A DNA stretch of 64,000 bases from Takakia lepidozioides (lineage: Eukaryota > Streptophyta > Takakiopsida > Takakiales > Takakiaceae): assembly GCA_030704615.1 (NCBI GenBank), contig CM060731.1:38378001-38442000 (forward strand), given 5' to 3'. This document shows, piece after piece, positions 22,405-35,200 of this stretch. The notes below the pieces were generated by a model. That model saw only the letters and a program-made list of their open reading frames with translations, did no database searches and was not told the DNA's origin. The number at the start of each line of letters is the position of its first letter. The first letter of the stretch is position 1. Both the position numbers and the translations under genes were made by a program.

Positions 22405-25258
22405 ATGGGTGGAAACTTGGAGGATTGTGCGAGCAGAATGGAAAGGAATGGTCATGGCGTGAGCGCAAGTGTCCCAAGCGCACCGCGATGGAAAGCGGCA
22501 GTAGATCGTGCCCTGGGTTGCTCCACGGACAGTGTGGGAGGCTCCATCCAGTTTAAGATGGAGGGTTCTGTTGAGCCGATTCGATGTCTCGTGCAGGGGA
22601 ATGCGCAATTTATCATGCACGACGCATTGGGTATGGATGGGCAGCTATGGAGCCGCCTTCCAGAGCACATGATGGAGACGATTATTGCCAGGCTCCCGCT
22701 AGAAAGTCTTTTGAAATATCGTTCTGTCTGCAAGCAATGGAATGAAATCCTTCACTCTCCCAGTTTCCGCAGTATCTGTGCTCGGATTCCGTCAGAAAAA
22801 CAGTCATGGTTTCTGTTCAGAGGCGAGGGAAGGAAGTGCGCGGCATTCAACCCTCGCACGGACCAGTGGTACCAAATTCCTCTCTCATTTCTTCCTTCTC
22901 GTGTGCGAGTGGTGGCTGCGGCAGGAGGATTTCTCTGTGTACAGAATCGGGAGGACCACCTCTATGTGTGTAATCCTTTGACCAAATCCTGGGTTAGGCT
23001 ACCTCGCAAGCTCAACAATTGGAAACACCCCATTGTAGGTACGCAGATTTCCGGTGTTGATGATCAACTCGGACACCGATCAAACTGAGAGCAGATGTAA
23101 TTCCTGGTCAATTTGGCTTTCTTGATTGGAAGAAGTGCGGTCGTTTTGTTTTGCGACATTCACTGATCATTCATACACACTGTATTTCTGGCAAATTTCG
23201 ATTTGGTTTCAATCACGGAAAGCAGGGGCTTATGTTTGCCTCTCTTTTCTGGCTCCAAAAAAAGATAAAACAAAATCAAGAAGAAGAGTCGTGCACCTTG
23301 CTGGAAAGCAAAACATAGTTCTTACGCCACAGGTTGGGTTGAATTGGGTCCAGGTATGGTGATCGATGAAGAGACAAGGGCTTACAAAGTGGTGGTGGCA
23401 GGAAGCCATAGCGCGAGGGACAAGGATTTGACCACAGAGATCTATGATTCGTCAACAAAGAGTTGGAAGCTGGTAGGTACCAGCCCCCTCAAGCATCAAC
23501 ATGCGACCAACGCTGTTTTCTTCAACGGCTCTCTATACATTGCAGGTGTGATTTGTCTTCCCCTAGTTTGTCTCGGAAACAACAAAAAGTAAAAGGTCTA
23601 AAACTTACTCCCTACTATGGAGTTTAGCCAGGCAGTCCAGATCGCCAAAGCCAGAATCTGGTTGACAAGAGGTAGGATTTACTTGTTTCGCAGCTTGTCA
23701 GGATACATTTGTTTGATGGCTTGGCTAGTTTGCTGCGCCCGTCATCAATGCTATTATATCTTAGATAAATCAGGTTAAATTGCAACCCATTCAAGCCCAC
23801 TGTAGTTTTATTTCCCAGTTTCAATGCAATCTAACTTGGAAGATGGATAAACCAATTCAACCCTGTTATACAAGGGAAGGATGTGGTCCAAGGAAATGTT
23901 CAAATGCTGCAATTCAAACAAATGGTTGCTGCTGACAACACAACCATGAAACCGAGTAGAATGTTGATATTTACCTGGTCCATTTACTCGGTTGTATTTA
24001 GGATCTTCCCCTTCCTGAGCGAGATACTATCAATTCAGTCTTTATTCTTTGATAGCGATTTTACCCTCTCAATTTACGGATAGAGACTGGTAGGCTGGAA
24101 AACCTGCAGCGGGAAGACCGCTGGTGTATCGAGACTGAAGAACACTTCTTCTGTTACTGCCCTCCCTACTATGAGATCCATGGGATATTCAACTGTCTAT
24201 TCCGTGAAACCCAATCTCTCACAGAAGTCTTCCATTATGAGGATCACAAATGCTTGGCAGCTTACCTGCATGAATCTTTGACCCTTAGGCAAACCCTTTG
24301 AGCAGTAGTTGCTTTTGGGCTGCTTCTGGCTCCCTCTTTTTTTTTTGTTTTTCTTTCTCGTTTCTTGTTTTCCTTTTGTCCCATAAACTCTTTGAGCTTT
24401 CTGCGGATATTATAAAGTACCATTTCATTTTCTCATGTGTTGACTGGCATGATAAACACAAAGCTACTTTCCTAAGTGTGGACTTTTATCCTTTAGCCGT
24501 ACGCTTTGCAACTAAGACAATTGAAAACCAGAAAATCTGTCTGTGCTGAAACCCATCTGTGCTGCAGGTTTCAATGCAATTTCAGCTTTCAACCTTGAGC
24601 AAGAACAATGGAGTGAGCTGACTGGGCCCGTGATGGAATACACGCAGCTTATGTTGCCTCAAATCTGTGAGTGCAATGGCTGCCTGCTCATGGTGCAGGT
24701 AGCCAGCGAGCGCTTTTTTATGACACATGTATCCATCTGGGAGTTCCCAAAGTTGGGCGATTCCTGGATTAAAGTTGCATCCATGCCTGAGAACCTACTC
24801 AAAGAGGTCATCAGCATATCAGGTAAATAGGCGGTGTCTTATCTGTGGTTCCCCTCTGTTGTCCTTAAGTTGTGGCATATTTACTGGTGAGGAAAAGAGA
24901 AACACCCCAGAATGGAATTCTCTGCAATCATCGCTCCCACCTTCCTGCATCTATGAACTTCAGACGTAGATCCTCACCTGCCGACCCTGCCTGCCTCATT
25001 TTCAGCTCACCAACCAAGTGTGAATGCCATGGCCAAGCACAGCTGACATCAGGGTACATATATGGTAATGATGACATGGTAGTCCAATACTGCAGGGAGC
25101 AGCTTATTCACATTTTTTGGGCAGGGCGATCTCATCTGTTTTACGATTGCAAGACGGAGAGTGCTAGCATACAGCATCAGTCAAGAATCGTGGAGATGGC
25201 TACCTTGTTGCCCTTTTGTGCGAGGGTTTACCCGTGGGTCTACAATTTTATCATTTGA
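22405..25258 (+). CDS. F-box protein with kelch-like C-terminal region (4 exons)
   Basis: The product is a probable substrate receptor of an SCF ubiquitin ligase. Exons are 22405-23038, 23354-23545, 24568-24822 and about 25053-25258, giving roughly 428 residues. The F-box spans about residues 81-120 (LWSRLPEHMMETIIARLPLE, then YRSVCKQWNEIL). It is followed by blocks typical of plant F-box/kelch proteins: FNPRTDQWYQIPL, YVCNPLTKSWVRLP, EIYDSSTKSWKLVG, FFNGSLYIAG and FNLEQEQWSELTG. Exons 1-3 join cleanly in frame. For exon 4 the pyrimidine-rich acceptor at about 25007 would bring an early stop, whereas an AG at 25052 keeps the frame, so the C-terminus is less certain. The N-terminal 80 residues are not conserved in any family I know. 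The second intron carries a LINE-A fragment in the same orientation. Confidence 0.85.
24080..24440 (+). mobile_element. LINE-A 3' fragment in the F-box gene intron
   Basis: This truncated LINE-A copy lies between exons 2 and 3 of the F-box gene. It shows GGATAGAGACTGGTAGGCTG, damaged CPPYYEI codons, the terminal YLHESLTLRQTL stretch, CATAAACTCTTTGAGC and TATAAAGTACCATTTCATTT. It is in the gene's sense orientation and is removed by splicing. Confidence 0.8.
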
Positions 25259-26358
25259 ACCAAGGGTGGATGCTGCAGTCTAACATGACAGAACATAATA
25301 TTCAAACCAGAACTGCATTCTAGAATTTCACAAACTTGATACTACTGACCACAAAGGGTGCAGGGTCATGGCAATTTTGTTTTGGGGTGGACTTCTCATC
25401 CATAATTGCTGACAGTCAAAGTGTAGAACACAGCTATGGTCCTAAGGCTCGAGAGTCTCAAATAGTTGTCTGTTGAAACGAAAATTACAGTTGCATATTC
25501 AGAAACGTCTCACAAGTCAAGTGAGAATGTCAACACTGTTCTGTAGTCACCTTACCATGATTCTGTGACTGGAAGGTGATGCAAATAAAACATGAATTTG
25601 TGGGTAGAAACAACTTTCTTACGAGTCTTCCCTCCACAGCAAACCTTGACAAATCTTCTTAAGAGTCTTATGAGCAAGATAATGTACATGGCCATATTGT
25701 GACTGGCAGTTGAGCCTGCATCTCCATTGGAGTAGCACATCTGAGGAGATGCAAGTAACTTTGTTCAATGAGCTTGATGACATGTTCTATCTCTAGCACA
25801 ATGCACTATTTTACAAGTCTCCGCAAGAGAGATTGAGAGTCAAACAATTTGACAACATGATGCCTGTTTCTGTAAAAAAGCGTCTCACCCCATGGACATG
25901 AGATGAAAACTTGTCTGAAGATTTAGATCCTCAATTTGGCTGCAAGACAAGCAAAAGGTTAGTCAGTATGTATGTTCCAAGCCATAGCATTCTGGTTATA
26001 TGGGAATAGATTGTTGGATTATAAGCTGGCTGTCAGATCATACCTATTAGAAAGCCCCTTTGCTAGAGTTCTCTAGCTGGTAACGAAACATGCTGTTTAC
26101 AGTGACACTGCAGAGAGTGATACTGATCTATAGGGATGCTCAAAGAGGTTATGGCAGAGAAGACAGCAGAAAGAAAGTGGGATCGTCTACAAGAAATCCA
26201 AAAGCAACCATTGATCAAGAGAGGCGAAGATGGAAAACCTCATGCAGATATGCGTTAAAGCATTTGTGATCATCGTAGTGGAAGATCTAAGCAAGGGATT
26301 GGCTCTGCCCGAAGGGTAACATGGATCTCATAGTATAGAGGACAGTTGAAATAAATTT
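25259..26358. other. Intergenic region between the F-box and DUF688 genes
   Basis: The two genes converge here. No further gene was recognised. The region presumably holds the 3' ends of both transcripts. Confidence 0.4.
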
Positions 26359-26529
26359 CTAGGCGAGAGATGGATCAAAGATCCTCAGAGCCGGCAATAC
26401 CTTGCAGAAACGGAAGTCTGCGGGGGAGAGCGTGTAGCCATGATGTAGGAACTTGTCGTCCACAGCCTTTTTGCAACGCTTCCTTGCTCCTTTCAAGAGA
26501 ACGCTCTTGAAGGTCTTGCAGACTGACAC
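26359..26529 (-). CDS. Possible 57-codon exon downstream of the DUF688 frame
   Basis: Read on the minus strand, an acceptor-like CACAG is followed by an open frame beginning VSVCKTFKSVLLKGARKRCK and including DKFLHHGYTLSPADFRFC, ending in TAG at 26359. The composition is protein-like (Lys/Arg/Cys-rich, no low complexity). It lies 68 bp beyond the stop codon of the DUF688 frame. It could be an alternative last exon of that gene, joined from a GT within its last 50 bp, or chance. I do not recognise the sequence. Confidence 0.3.
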   Translation of the reverse strand: MSVCKTFKSVLLKGARKRCKKAVDDKFLHHGYTLSPADFRFCKVLPALRIFDPSLA

Positions 26530-26596
26530 CTGTGTCCACCATTGTTGTAGGAGAAGGTCAGAAGTGCAGGGCCTACAGTTCCTTTAGAAGCTCTGA

Positions 26597-29368
26597 TCAC
26601 TTTTCCCTTGTGTGTGCAAGCTGTGAAACATGATCTACAAAGGTGACATCATGAAACCATGGCCCTGAACCTGCTCTGATCTCTTCTTTGAACCATAATC
26701 CAGCGCTTTCTGGATGGGTAAAAGTACTTACAACAAATCTAGCTCCTCGACGAAGTACTCGAGGTCTTCTCCACCTAGTGCGCATCTTTGCCTTCATTGG
26801 AAATCTTCTCTTCTTTGACATCAGGTCTGCAGCAGGAGATAATAATTCCAAGGTAGCTGTGTAGGCTGGTGATCGACACCCTTCCTCCACATCCTTTGGC
26901 AGGGCAGCAAGTACCAGGCGCCTATCCGTGACGTGCCCAGGACTGCTCGGGCTAAGCGAATTTTCGCCCCTTAATATTAGTGATGCAGGCGAGAACTTGA
27001 CGCCCAGACGAGCATTAAAGTCGGGGTTCGGAGCCTTGCAGTCATCTATAGCTGATTCTTGTTCAGCGATTGAGGGCATCTTGTATGGCAGTCTGGTTGA
27101 ACATTTTGGAGGCTCCAAAGAACTTAACTCAAGATCACTGGCAGCCTCCAAGGTAACCTCTGCAGGAACTGGCAGCCCATAACTGTCAACCTGCAGTCCG
27201 CTCATTGACGCTGCTCCTTTCACTTCCAGAGACTGAAAGTAGGTAGCGAGAGTGGGAGACCAAATCTCCGGACTGTATTTTGTTCCCACTTTCTGGTGAT
27301 GTTTGGACCTTCCCCAGCGGCTCCCACTCTTGCACAGTTTGATGAGAGCTTTCACACTTTCAGAAGCCCCTGCAGCCCCATTAGCAGAAGAATGGTCTGC
27401 ATTCGTAGGGCCCAGATCTCTGTAAGGGGAGCCGACGGGGTCTTGATATGGAACCATGTCAAAGGCCAGGGGAGGACTGTGAGTAGGGCTTCCGTGTTCT
27501 CCAATATCTTGTTCAAAAGACTTGTATGACGCAGTGGAGTTTGAATTTGAAAGACAGGCAGAGTGAGGGGTAGCAGAATTTCCGGATGCGTCTCCGTCAG
27601 AACTTGAAGATGGGTTTGAGGATAGTGCATCGAGCCGGCAAAGGATACTTGTGGGAGACCACAGATCGGTAGAAGAAAATCCATGATTTTTCTTGTGCAT
27701 CCAGGGGTGAGACGCCAGGAGCTCTGAGCTATGGTGTCTTCGGGGTAACTCATCTGAATGTGTGCTACAAACCGGCCCAGAAAAAGAAGACTTGGACCTC
27801 GAATTGCCAGAGTTGGTGGCCGCTTTAGCTTTGATCATGCATCCCTCGAGGGGATTTGAGCTGCAGTTGGCTACAAGGGCCTGTCGGAAACTCCTGGAAA
27901 GAGATCGATATGCATCCTCTGACGGATCCAATGAACTAGGGGCCTTGGGAGGTAATTGCTTGGCCAGTGTAATGATTTTTGAAGGTGACCAATACTGTTT
28001 CCGTGGGGGAACTTGCTGCTGCCCACCCTGGGAGGAGACGGCTGTAGAGGAAGGGTAAATCCCAGCTAATGGAGCGCTCCTAGAGTAATCGATATACTTA
28101 TCTCGAAGCTCTTGCGACATAGTACCGGCGTTTTGAGAAGGTGCTGCAAGCCGGGGGGGCAGCTGGAGAGAGTGAGGCTTTGAGGCTGCCACATCTGCCC
28201 AGGGCTTTCCTGGGGATTCCTCCCACTTGAAAGGCACAGCTGCTGGGTTCTTCACGGGAGTAAGAACAGGAGATACTGGGGGCTCTACCAAAAACTTAGC
28301 TGCAGCTGGGGCCACCAGATCAATGTGGGTTCCAGTTTCCACCTGGTTCCCAGCGTGTCCACTGGACCTGGCACCGAAGCTCCTTTCCTTGGAGATTGTT
28401 CTGGTATAACTATGGCTGCTTTTGCAACTGCGTTCTCCATCTCCAACTGCCGGACTTCCTCCAGGTGTTCGTTGCCATCCCTCAGGAAGAAACTCGCTGA
28501 ACATGCTTTCATCCATGGAGTGTGACTTCTTCAAGGAGAAACTGTTCGTATCCATAGAGGTGCTCCTCTCCACTCCCTGCCTTGAAAGCTTTCTTGCCAA
28601 AGCTCTCTCCGCAGCTGCAGCAATTGTCTTGGGCTTTCCATGGACATCCTCCCATCCGAAGGAAATTGCAGCTGCTGATCGCATGGTGGTTTGCTCTGAC
28701 GACTTGCACAGGCTGTCCCAAGCAAAGGCCGGTGAAGCTCTCGAATTACTTTCTCCGGGCTCTCTTTCTCTATCCGTCTGCGAGGATCCATTTGGGGGGA
28801 TCGTCTCTTCCTTGAAGAGTTCCACACGCGGAGATCGGATTCCCTGTACGCCGCTCTTATCTTTCTTCATGAAATGGGAGTCCCTCCAAGGAGAGTGAGT
28901 CCACTGTTTCTTTTCCTGCGGCCCCGGATCACCAGCCAGCTTGTCCCCTGCAGAGAGTTCATACTCTTCCCACAATGCTAGACTCTCCCGCTCTCGACTA
29001 TTCTCTGATCGAAAACTATTACCTGCTGAGGGTGCTACACTCCAGTGACGCACTCCGACGGTGACCCCACTTACAGGTCCTCTCCACTCAGTGAGAGCAA
29101 GTCGATTGGATGTATCGCCAGCCAGATGGCTTTGTCGAGAATTTGGGCTGGAGTATAAGAGATGCCCATTTCGTGAGTCGGAGCTGATGATGCTAGTACT
29201 GGAGAAAGCCTCCAGGTCAGGCACGTCCAGAGCTGTATCCTTCCAAGGTGAACTAGTTTTCTTACTAGACACATCGAGGGTTCTATGACCAAGCATTTGG
29301 TCTTCCCCACGAACGGGAGATGAGGATTCGTGCAACGATCGAGTATCCGGTGCTGTTGTGTACTCCAT
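26597..29368 (-). CDS. DUF688 family protein, 923 residues
   Basis: A single long frame from ATG at 29368 to a stop at 26597 encodes a Ser-rich plant protein of unknown function. The family signature VPFKWEESPGKPWADVA occurs at about residue 380, and a related block ISFGWEDVHGKPKTIAAAAE at about residue 235. A basic block near the C-terminus (RRFPMKAKMRTRWRRPRVLR) could act in nuclear targeting. The rest is largely disordered, with many Ser/Pro stretches. Members in other plants carry the same FKWEE-PG-P motif. No membrane segment or enzyme motif is visible. The gene appears intronless, unlike its neighbours, although a further small exon at 26359-26529 is possible. Function and location are unknown. 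Confidence 0.85.
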   Translation of the reverse strand: MEYTTAPDTRSLHESSSPVRGEDQMLGHRTLDVSSKKTSSPWKDTALDVPDLEAFSSTSIISSDSRNGHLLYSSPNSRQSHLAGDTSNRLALTEWRGPVSGVTVGVRHWSVAPSAGNSFRSENSRERESLALWEEYELSAGDKLAGDPGPQEKKQWTHSPWRDSHFMKKDKSGVQGIRSPRVELFKEETIPPNGSSQTDREREPGESNSRASPAFAWDSLCKSSEQTTMRSAAAISFGWEDVHGKPKTIAAAAERALARKLSRQGVERSTSMDTNSFSLKKSHSMDESMFSEFLPEGWQRTPGGSPAVGDGERSCKSSHSYTRTISKERSFGARSSGHAGNQVETGTHIDLVAPAAAKFLVEPPVSPVLTPVKNPAAVPFKWEESPGKPWADVAASKPHSLQLPPRLAAPSQNAGTMSQELRDKYIDYSRSAPLAGIYPSSTAVSSQGGQQQVPPRKQYWSPSKIITLAKQLPPKAPSSLDPSEDAYRSLSRSFRQALVANCSSNPLEGCMIKAKAATNSGNSRSKSSFSGPVCSTHSDELPRRHHSSELLASHPWMHKKNHGFSSTDLWSPTSILCRLDALSSNPSSSSDGDASGNSATPHSACLSNSNSTASYKSFEQDIGEHGSPTHSPPLAFDMVPYQDPVGSPYRDLGPTNADHSSANGAAGASESVKALIKLCKSGSRWGRSKHHQKVGTKYSPEIWSPTLATYFQSLEVKGAASMSGLQVDSYGLPVPAEVTLEAASDLELSSLEPPKCSTRLPYKMPSIAEQESAIDDCKAPNPDFNARLGVKFSPASLILRGENSLSPSSPGHVTDRRLVLAALPKDVEEGCRSPAYTATLELLSPAADLMSKKRRFPMKAKMRTRWRRPRVLRRGARFVVSTFTHPESAGLWFKEEIRAGSGPWFHDVTFVDHVSQLAHTREK

Positions 29369-32300
29369 CTATCTGAATTGAATGCTAAGTACTGTCAGCT
29401 AGCTAGCACAACATTCCGAGCTCCCAGCTGGCATTGCCCACCTCTCGGCCACCTCAGTCTCTCAATCTCGCAGTCAGTCAAGTGCTGTTTAGGCCGGGCT
29501 ACGAGAATCACCGTCGCCCTCTCTCTTTCCCTCCATGAATAGATTTGATTTTCTTGTCTCCAAAGCTGAAAGCGTCACCCTGCCAAGATTGTCTGTGTCA
29601 AGATTCCCCAATAGCAATTGAGATCCGATAAGTCCCTGGAGTCTTCACAGCGTCTCTTTCTTGCTAGTTTAGCTCCACCGAATGCCATACAGTGCACCAC
29701 TACTCACTTTTCAAGAGCTCAGGCAAAGCGTCCGGATGCAATTTCAACTACATTAATCCCAGTATAGTCTCTAAGTTCTGAGGGCGAAGAACTGAATTGA
29801 GAAGGCAGTGCTTTATTACCGACTCAATAGCGCCTATTCAGTGGAGGAGGGGGACCAGAAAGAGACTACCTAGGAGCTGGTGAGGAGTTGCTGCAGGAGA
29901 CCTGCGCTAGATTGCGGCCTTTATGAGGCTCTCTGTGGGCCTGGCTTCTATTAGCGGATATCTGGGTACAGAGTTCAGATATAGGTAGATCCCAAAGATA
30001 GCAACCTGAACTCAATAACACCTAACAAAGAGATCAACTGCAAAAGTGGACTCTTTGGCAGTGCCATTCCGTTAGCGCACGTGATCGTCCTGAGTTTTCG
30101 AGGTCAAGATGATCAAATCACCTCTCAAAGGTACGCAATACGCACCATGAATTAGCACTGTACATAACTTGTCAGGTCTATCTCACCAGGTTAGTTTGCT
30201 GATAGCAGGGATGCCAGACAATGGATCCCATTGTGCGTCCATCGACAACCCAGACCAGATGCATCTAAAGTCTAGAAGATAGGAAAGATCACAACTTTAG
30301 AACAACGTTGGAAGGAAAAAAAAGTTTGAACACCAGTTGTTTTTGCTTGTACTAGTCGAATAGGTGGTGGAGGGTTTGCGTTGCAAGCACAAGATCATAA
30401 AAGCAGCCAACTACCTATGTAATCTAGATAGTTGCTAAGATGTAGCGACTCAAATTTGAATTCTAAGAAAGAGGGAAGCTCTATGTATGGTGTAGATCAC
30501 CAACTTCACGGTGTGCACTCCAGAACAGGAACCACCGATCTGTACAATTAAAGCCGCAAGAATGTCAGGTGTAGATTGGTTCCAGTTGCCTTTCTACTGT
30601 TAGCTACCATGTCCGACGGCCATTCTGGTGGAGAAGAGAGCGTGCGGGTCATTTATGAGGACTGGTATCCTCCCATGAAAGTCGTCCCCTGCAGCAGATT
30701 CATCGCCCGTGACCTGCAAGCACTGCAACCGGCCATTATAATTAGATAAACGGTTTCGTCGCATCAACTTTGTACATAGCATTTGACTACTACCTTTGTA
30801 GGCTCAACTCATTCTCAAGCTCATCTGCTTTTTAGTACTCAGACGAATTTCTTTAGAAAGCTGGGCAGGTGATTGTGGCAGGTTATGATGACCTTTTAGC
30901 TTTTTGGCCTCTTCAGAAGTGAGCACCCATAACCCTACCACGACTCTAAGTACTCTAGGCTTTATGTGCCACGGATAGTATGTGACTAGTGCAGCTTCTG
31001 ACGACCCGACAACGTGGTTCTAAAGCTTTTGGGGATCATACACAACAGTTGATAACCATGCTGTGAGAACTGTTCCATCCATGATCAGACACCTTCGCAT
31101 CTTGGGATGTATCAAAACATAACCCTGTAGTTCACTGTAGTTCTTTGAATGTTTCAAGTTTGCTTGGGAGGACTGATTCTTATCTGTCTTTCACTCACCT
31201 GCAGCCTCAGTAGAGGGCCCATGATATAAGGCGAACGTATGATGATATGGAAGAACTCAACACTGAATCGACCCATCTTGATTCTTGCTTGTTGGACAAT
31301 GAATGATGTGGACCCTGCGTATACTTCAAAGCCAAGAAAGCTGAGGATCCTACATCTCCCTGGATGTTGCAAAATGTCCCGCGATCTGAAAAGTTGATCT
31401 GACCGACTGTTGAAGACTAGTGAATGCGTAAACATAATGTCGGCAGGGGAATGTCTAAAATTCGATGTGAAGAGGCTGTTCTCTTTCTCAAACGAGTAGC
31501 CCTGATTCCTGAATATGTTCGAAGCTCATCCCACAATCAATACTATCAAGGGGAAAATCCGGAGACAAAATTTGAAAATGCTGAACTGCGCGACCCATGA
31601 TTTCTCGCTGCGAGCTCTTCTCAAATGTGAAAGCAGTGAAATCCACGCTATACTAATAAGTACTGATGCGTACGTCTTTGCTGGTGCATGGAGGGGTCAA
31701 GGATCTAGGCATGAGAGGTGGGCCTGGAGTAGAATTGACATGACCATACTTACGATACAATCAGCAATGCTGCGGTCCGCAGGCATAGCTGCTATTGCAA
31801 GTCACTCCGAAATATTCGGTGCACATGATCCTGACACAGGGCCCCAACATTGATCGGTGGCCGAGTCCAATGGATGGAACCTACTTGCCTTGATTCCTAT
31901 ATTTCATGCTTTCATCTTGCAAGATCACCAATCAACGACCGTGCCTGGTATGTAGCGACTGTCAGAGAGAAGCAAGCTTTCCGTTCATCTCCGATAACTG
32001 TGCCAAGTTCTCCCTCAAGTGGGTCGCAGGAGGAGGGCTTTCGGGGCCTAGATAAGAAGCCATGGGCTTCGGCCGAAACCCCAGGGATATGGCGCTTCCG
32101 GCTGTTAGGACACTTCCACCGTTGGGCCTGGCTTGTCTCTCTCAGATATCATACTAGGTATGGGCTTTTGCAACTTACCTTCCTCCGATGTGACTCCTTC
32201 CACTGCAACACTCATTCGCTTCCCAGAGTGTAGCATCATTGGAGAGATTTTTGTACTGTTTTCTGCTTGAATTCGATATCTGAGACCGAAGGAAGTTTGC

Positions 32301-32941
32301 CCCCCAAAAACATGGAACAGCAGAACCAAATTGTGGACAACAAGGAGCTAAATATCCTACAATGCCCGGGATTAGGAAGGGATTAGGAACCCCTCTGCCA
32401 ATCCCAGTCTTCTACAAGAACACGAGGCTGGCAATCAGTTATGGTTAGCAGACACCCATATTCCCATTGGTAGTGAGAAAGGGATACAAGTACTCTGCAT
32501 ATGGAGAAAAAGAAAAACCATGAGCTTATCTGCCAGCAATTGTATAACCCTTGTTACCCCTATCACTTCATAAATCTCTTTCTGAGCCCGCTCACTTGCT
32601 CCAATACAGGAGCTGTGATTGAGTCTTCTGCTGACTAGGGTTCAAGGATGAAGACATATTGCAGTCGCCGAGAGGCTCTACTACCCAGCGTGCAAAATGT
32701 TCATCTTGGGGTGGGGGGTCCGGGGTGATCCATCGTGGTTGCAGATTCTTTTTCCTGCCTAACGTGCTTCCTCGTCCTTCTCCTAACCCACACTCTACCC
32801 CTAACACAAGCACACACGAAGGCTCGTGGCCCCTCTTCTCTGGTGCCTACACAGTCAGGCTGCAGGTTGTGGGCAGAATCTTTACAATGATTAGACTTGG
32901 GAGAACCTGCCATTTGAAATAAGTGATGCGTTGCGGCACGC
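29369..32941. other. Poorly resolved 3.6 kb with possible minus-strand exon remnants
   Basis: The first several hundred bases are presumably the promoter and leader of the DUF688 gene. Three minus-strand stretches look partly protein-like: 32190-32330 (FGLRYRIQAENSTKISPMML, followed by a GTAAGT donor), 31202-31410 (ending at a GTGAGT donor) and 30600-30780 (LQCLQVTGDESAAGDDFHGR). I could not join them in frame and recognise no family, so I do not call a gene. Everything else appears to be non-coding. Confidence 0.3.
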
Positions 32942-35138
32942 ATGCAAGCCAAAGACATGGCGTCCTCACCAAAATCTCCCAAATCCCCCAAATTTGATAT
33001 TGGCGCCCTGTTGGAGAGAATTGACGAAGCAGTGCAAAAGGCTTTGGACGACACAGACGAGATATTCATTACAAAGTACTCCGGCCATTCGCCCATTTGA
33101 ACAGGTTTTATCATGCATAATTGGGAGGGGAAGGGAGGGGCGGGTGTAAACTTATTTTGTTCAAGGAAGTCCAAAGAGAAATGAAATGAAATGCCACATT
33201 ATGAATTCTCAGAAAGAATAAATAATAGGAGGTCCACGAACACAATCAGAGGTAGGAAGAGAGAGAAGGAAAAAGGGTGAAAGAACTCCATAATCTCCAG
33301 GGTGCCCCAAAGAATGTACTCATAAGACGTTGTTTATCGTAGCCTTGTGGCCATTGACCCCAAAGAGAGAGAAGATTTTCAAGCAATACATGAAACCATT
33401 GGATTCTTCTACCCCTTTGTGGATTCTGGTTAACAAATGCCTACATCCCTTGCGAGATAACTGTTGAACAGATTTTAGTGATCAGGCTCAAGAGTCTGTC
33501 TGAGGACAACTGAGCCATTGCTTGGAGCAAGGTCACTAAATGAAGCCTTTGTGTTAGAGAGCAGAACATTACACTATGAGAGAGAAACTTACACAAATGT
33601 TGGCTGGATTACTGCTTGATGAAGTGTGAGTGAACAGAGATCCATTCTGGAAGATGCCAGAGAATGTATCAACAAGCTCATTCAAGAGAATGAGGCGATC
33701 CAAGAGCACTTTAAGAAGCGGGAAGGGGAAGCCGTGAGCTCTCTCTCCCTTTGTGGCCCCTCTGTCTTTCGTGTTTCTTTGTTCCCCTTGTCCCAGAAGG
33801 TCTTTGAGCTTCCCATAGATGTTTATAAAGTACCACTGCATTTCATTTCATTTCTGCATTTCACTTCATTTTACAATGAAGTTAGGCAGAAAACTTCCCT
33901 GAACTTTTTTCCAGCCTGTGACATGGGGAAGGCCATCATGGATGACCTCAAGCGTTTACCCACTCTCGGCACTAGACTGAAATTTAAACTCAGGGCAGGA
34001 AGCCTACCTTTGAACAGCAAACAGATGCAGAGAGGAAAGGGGGATTGCAAATGCCCGTTATGCGGGCAACCTGAAGACAACATTCATTTTCTGATTCATT
34101 GTCCTGGGCACTCTCCCCAGAGAGATGCCCTCTTCAAATCCATCAAGAAATTTGTGCCTGGACCTCTGTTGACCAACTTTGAAAATCTCGAGGCTGAGCC
34201 AAAAGCCCAGGCCCTTTTGGGGCCTAGTTATTGGGCATATCAGACTTAGCAGATTGATGCTTGTGTACAGGGATTTCTAGAGGATATCTGGAAAACTCGG
34301 TCAATTTTCTTTTCCCAGGTAAGTCATACTACTGGCGTCAGCCCCTGACAAAGGTAGTTTCTGTCGTGTTCCGCTCAAAGTGGGTGCGGGTTCAATGGCC
34401 ACGAGGCTACGGCAAACAGTCTTATGAGTACATTCTCTCTCTAAACATCCAAATTGGGTGCAGGGTCTAGGCTGCATCAAACAAAGTCCTATGAGTACAT
34501 TCTCTCTGTAAAGTACCATTGCATTTCATTTCTCTGTGTAGTGGTACTGGTCTGACAGTTGGGGGATATTTTCTTTTGCTCTGTCTCTGTGGTGTGTTCA
34601 TGGGCCATGTGAGCCCCCTGTGGACAGTAAAATTTCTTTTGTACTGTCACTTTGCTGTTGTCTCACCACAGTGGTGTGGCCAATTTGGGGATTAAGCAGC
34701 TCACCTTGTCTTTCTGAGTGTCATGTCCACTAGCCCATAATACGAACAGTCAATCCCCTTAAAGTGGATTGTTGTAGGCTGCTCTGGTGATTCTGGGGTG
34801 AGTATGAATGTGTGCTTACTCTCTTCTTTCCGCGGACGTTATAACGTACCATTTCATTTCATTTCATTCCATTCCTCTCCTCTCTTTTTCAAACATGCCT
34901 CACAACAACCAAAGGCTGATATGAACTAAGAAATTACCCATTCAGTTTTCATCAATTGAATTGTTGGATTATGTCAACTACTTTCCATGTGCATCAAGTT
35001 GTACTATTGAGAGGGAGTAACTAATCAGAGCATATGCATTGGGGCAGTTTGCACTGCAAGAGGTGCAAACAGAGGACATATTCCAGAAAAAGGAGCGCAT
35101 TGAGGATCTGGAGGCTGATGTCGTGCAGGTCTGCAAAT

Positions 35139-35200
<62 letters not shown>

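Noticed and set aside
26928-29288. Many frames of 60-158 codons on both strands across the DUF688 gene
   Set aside because: Shadows of the 923-codon frame, without motifs of their own.
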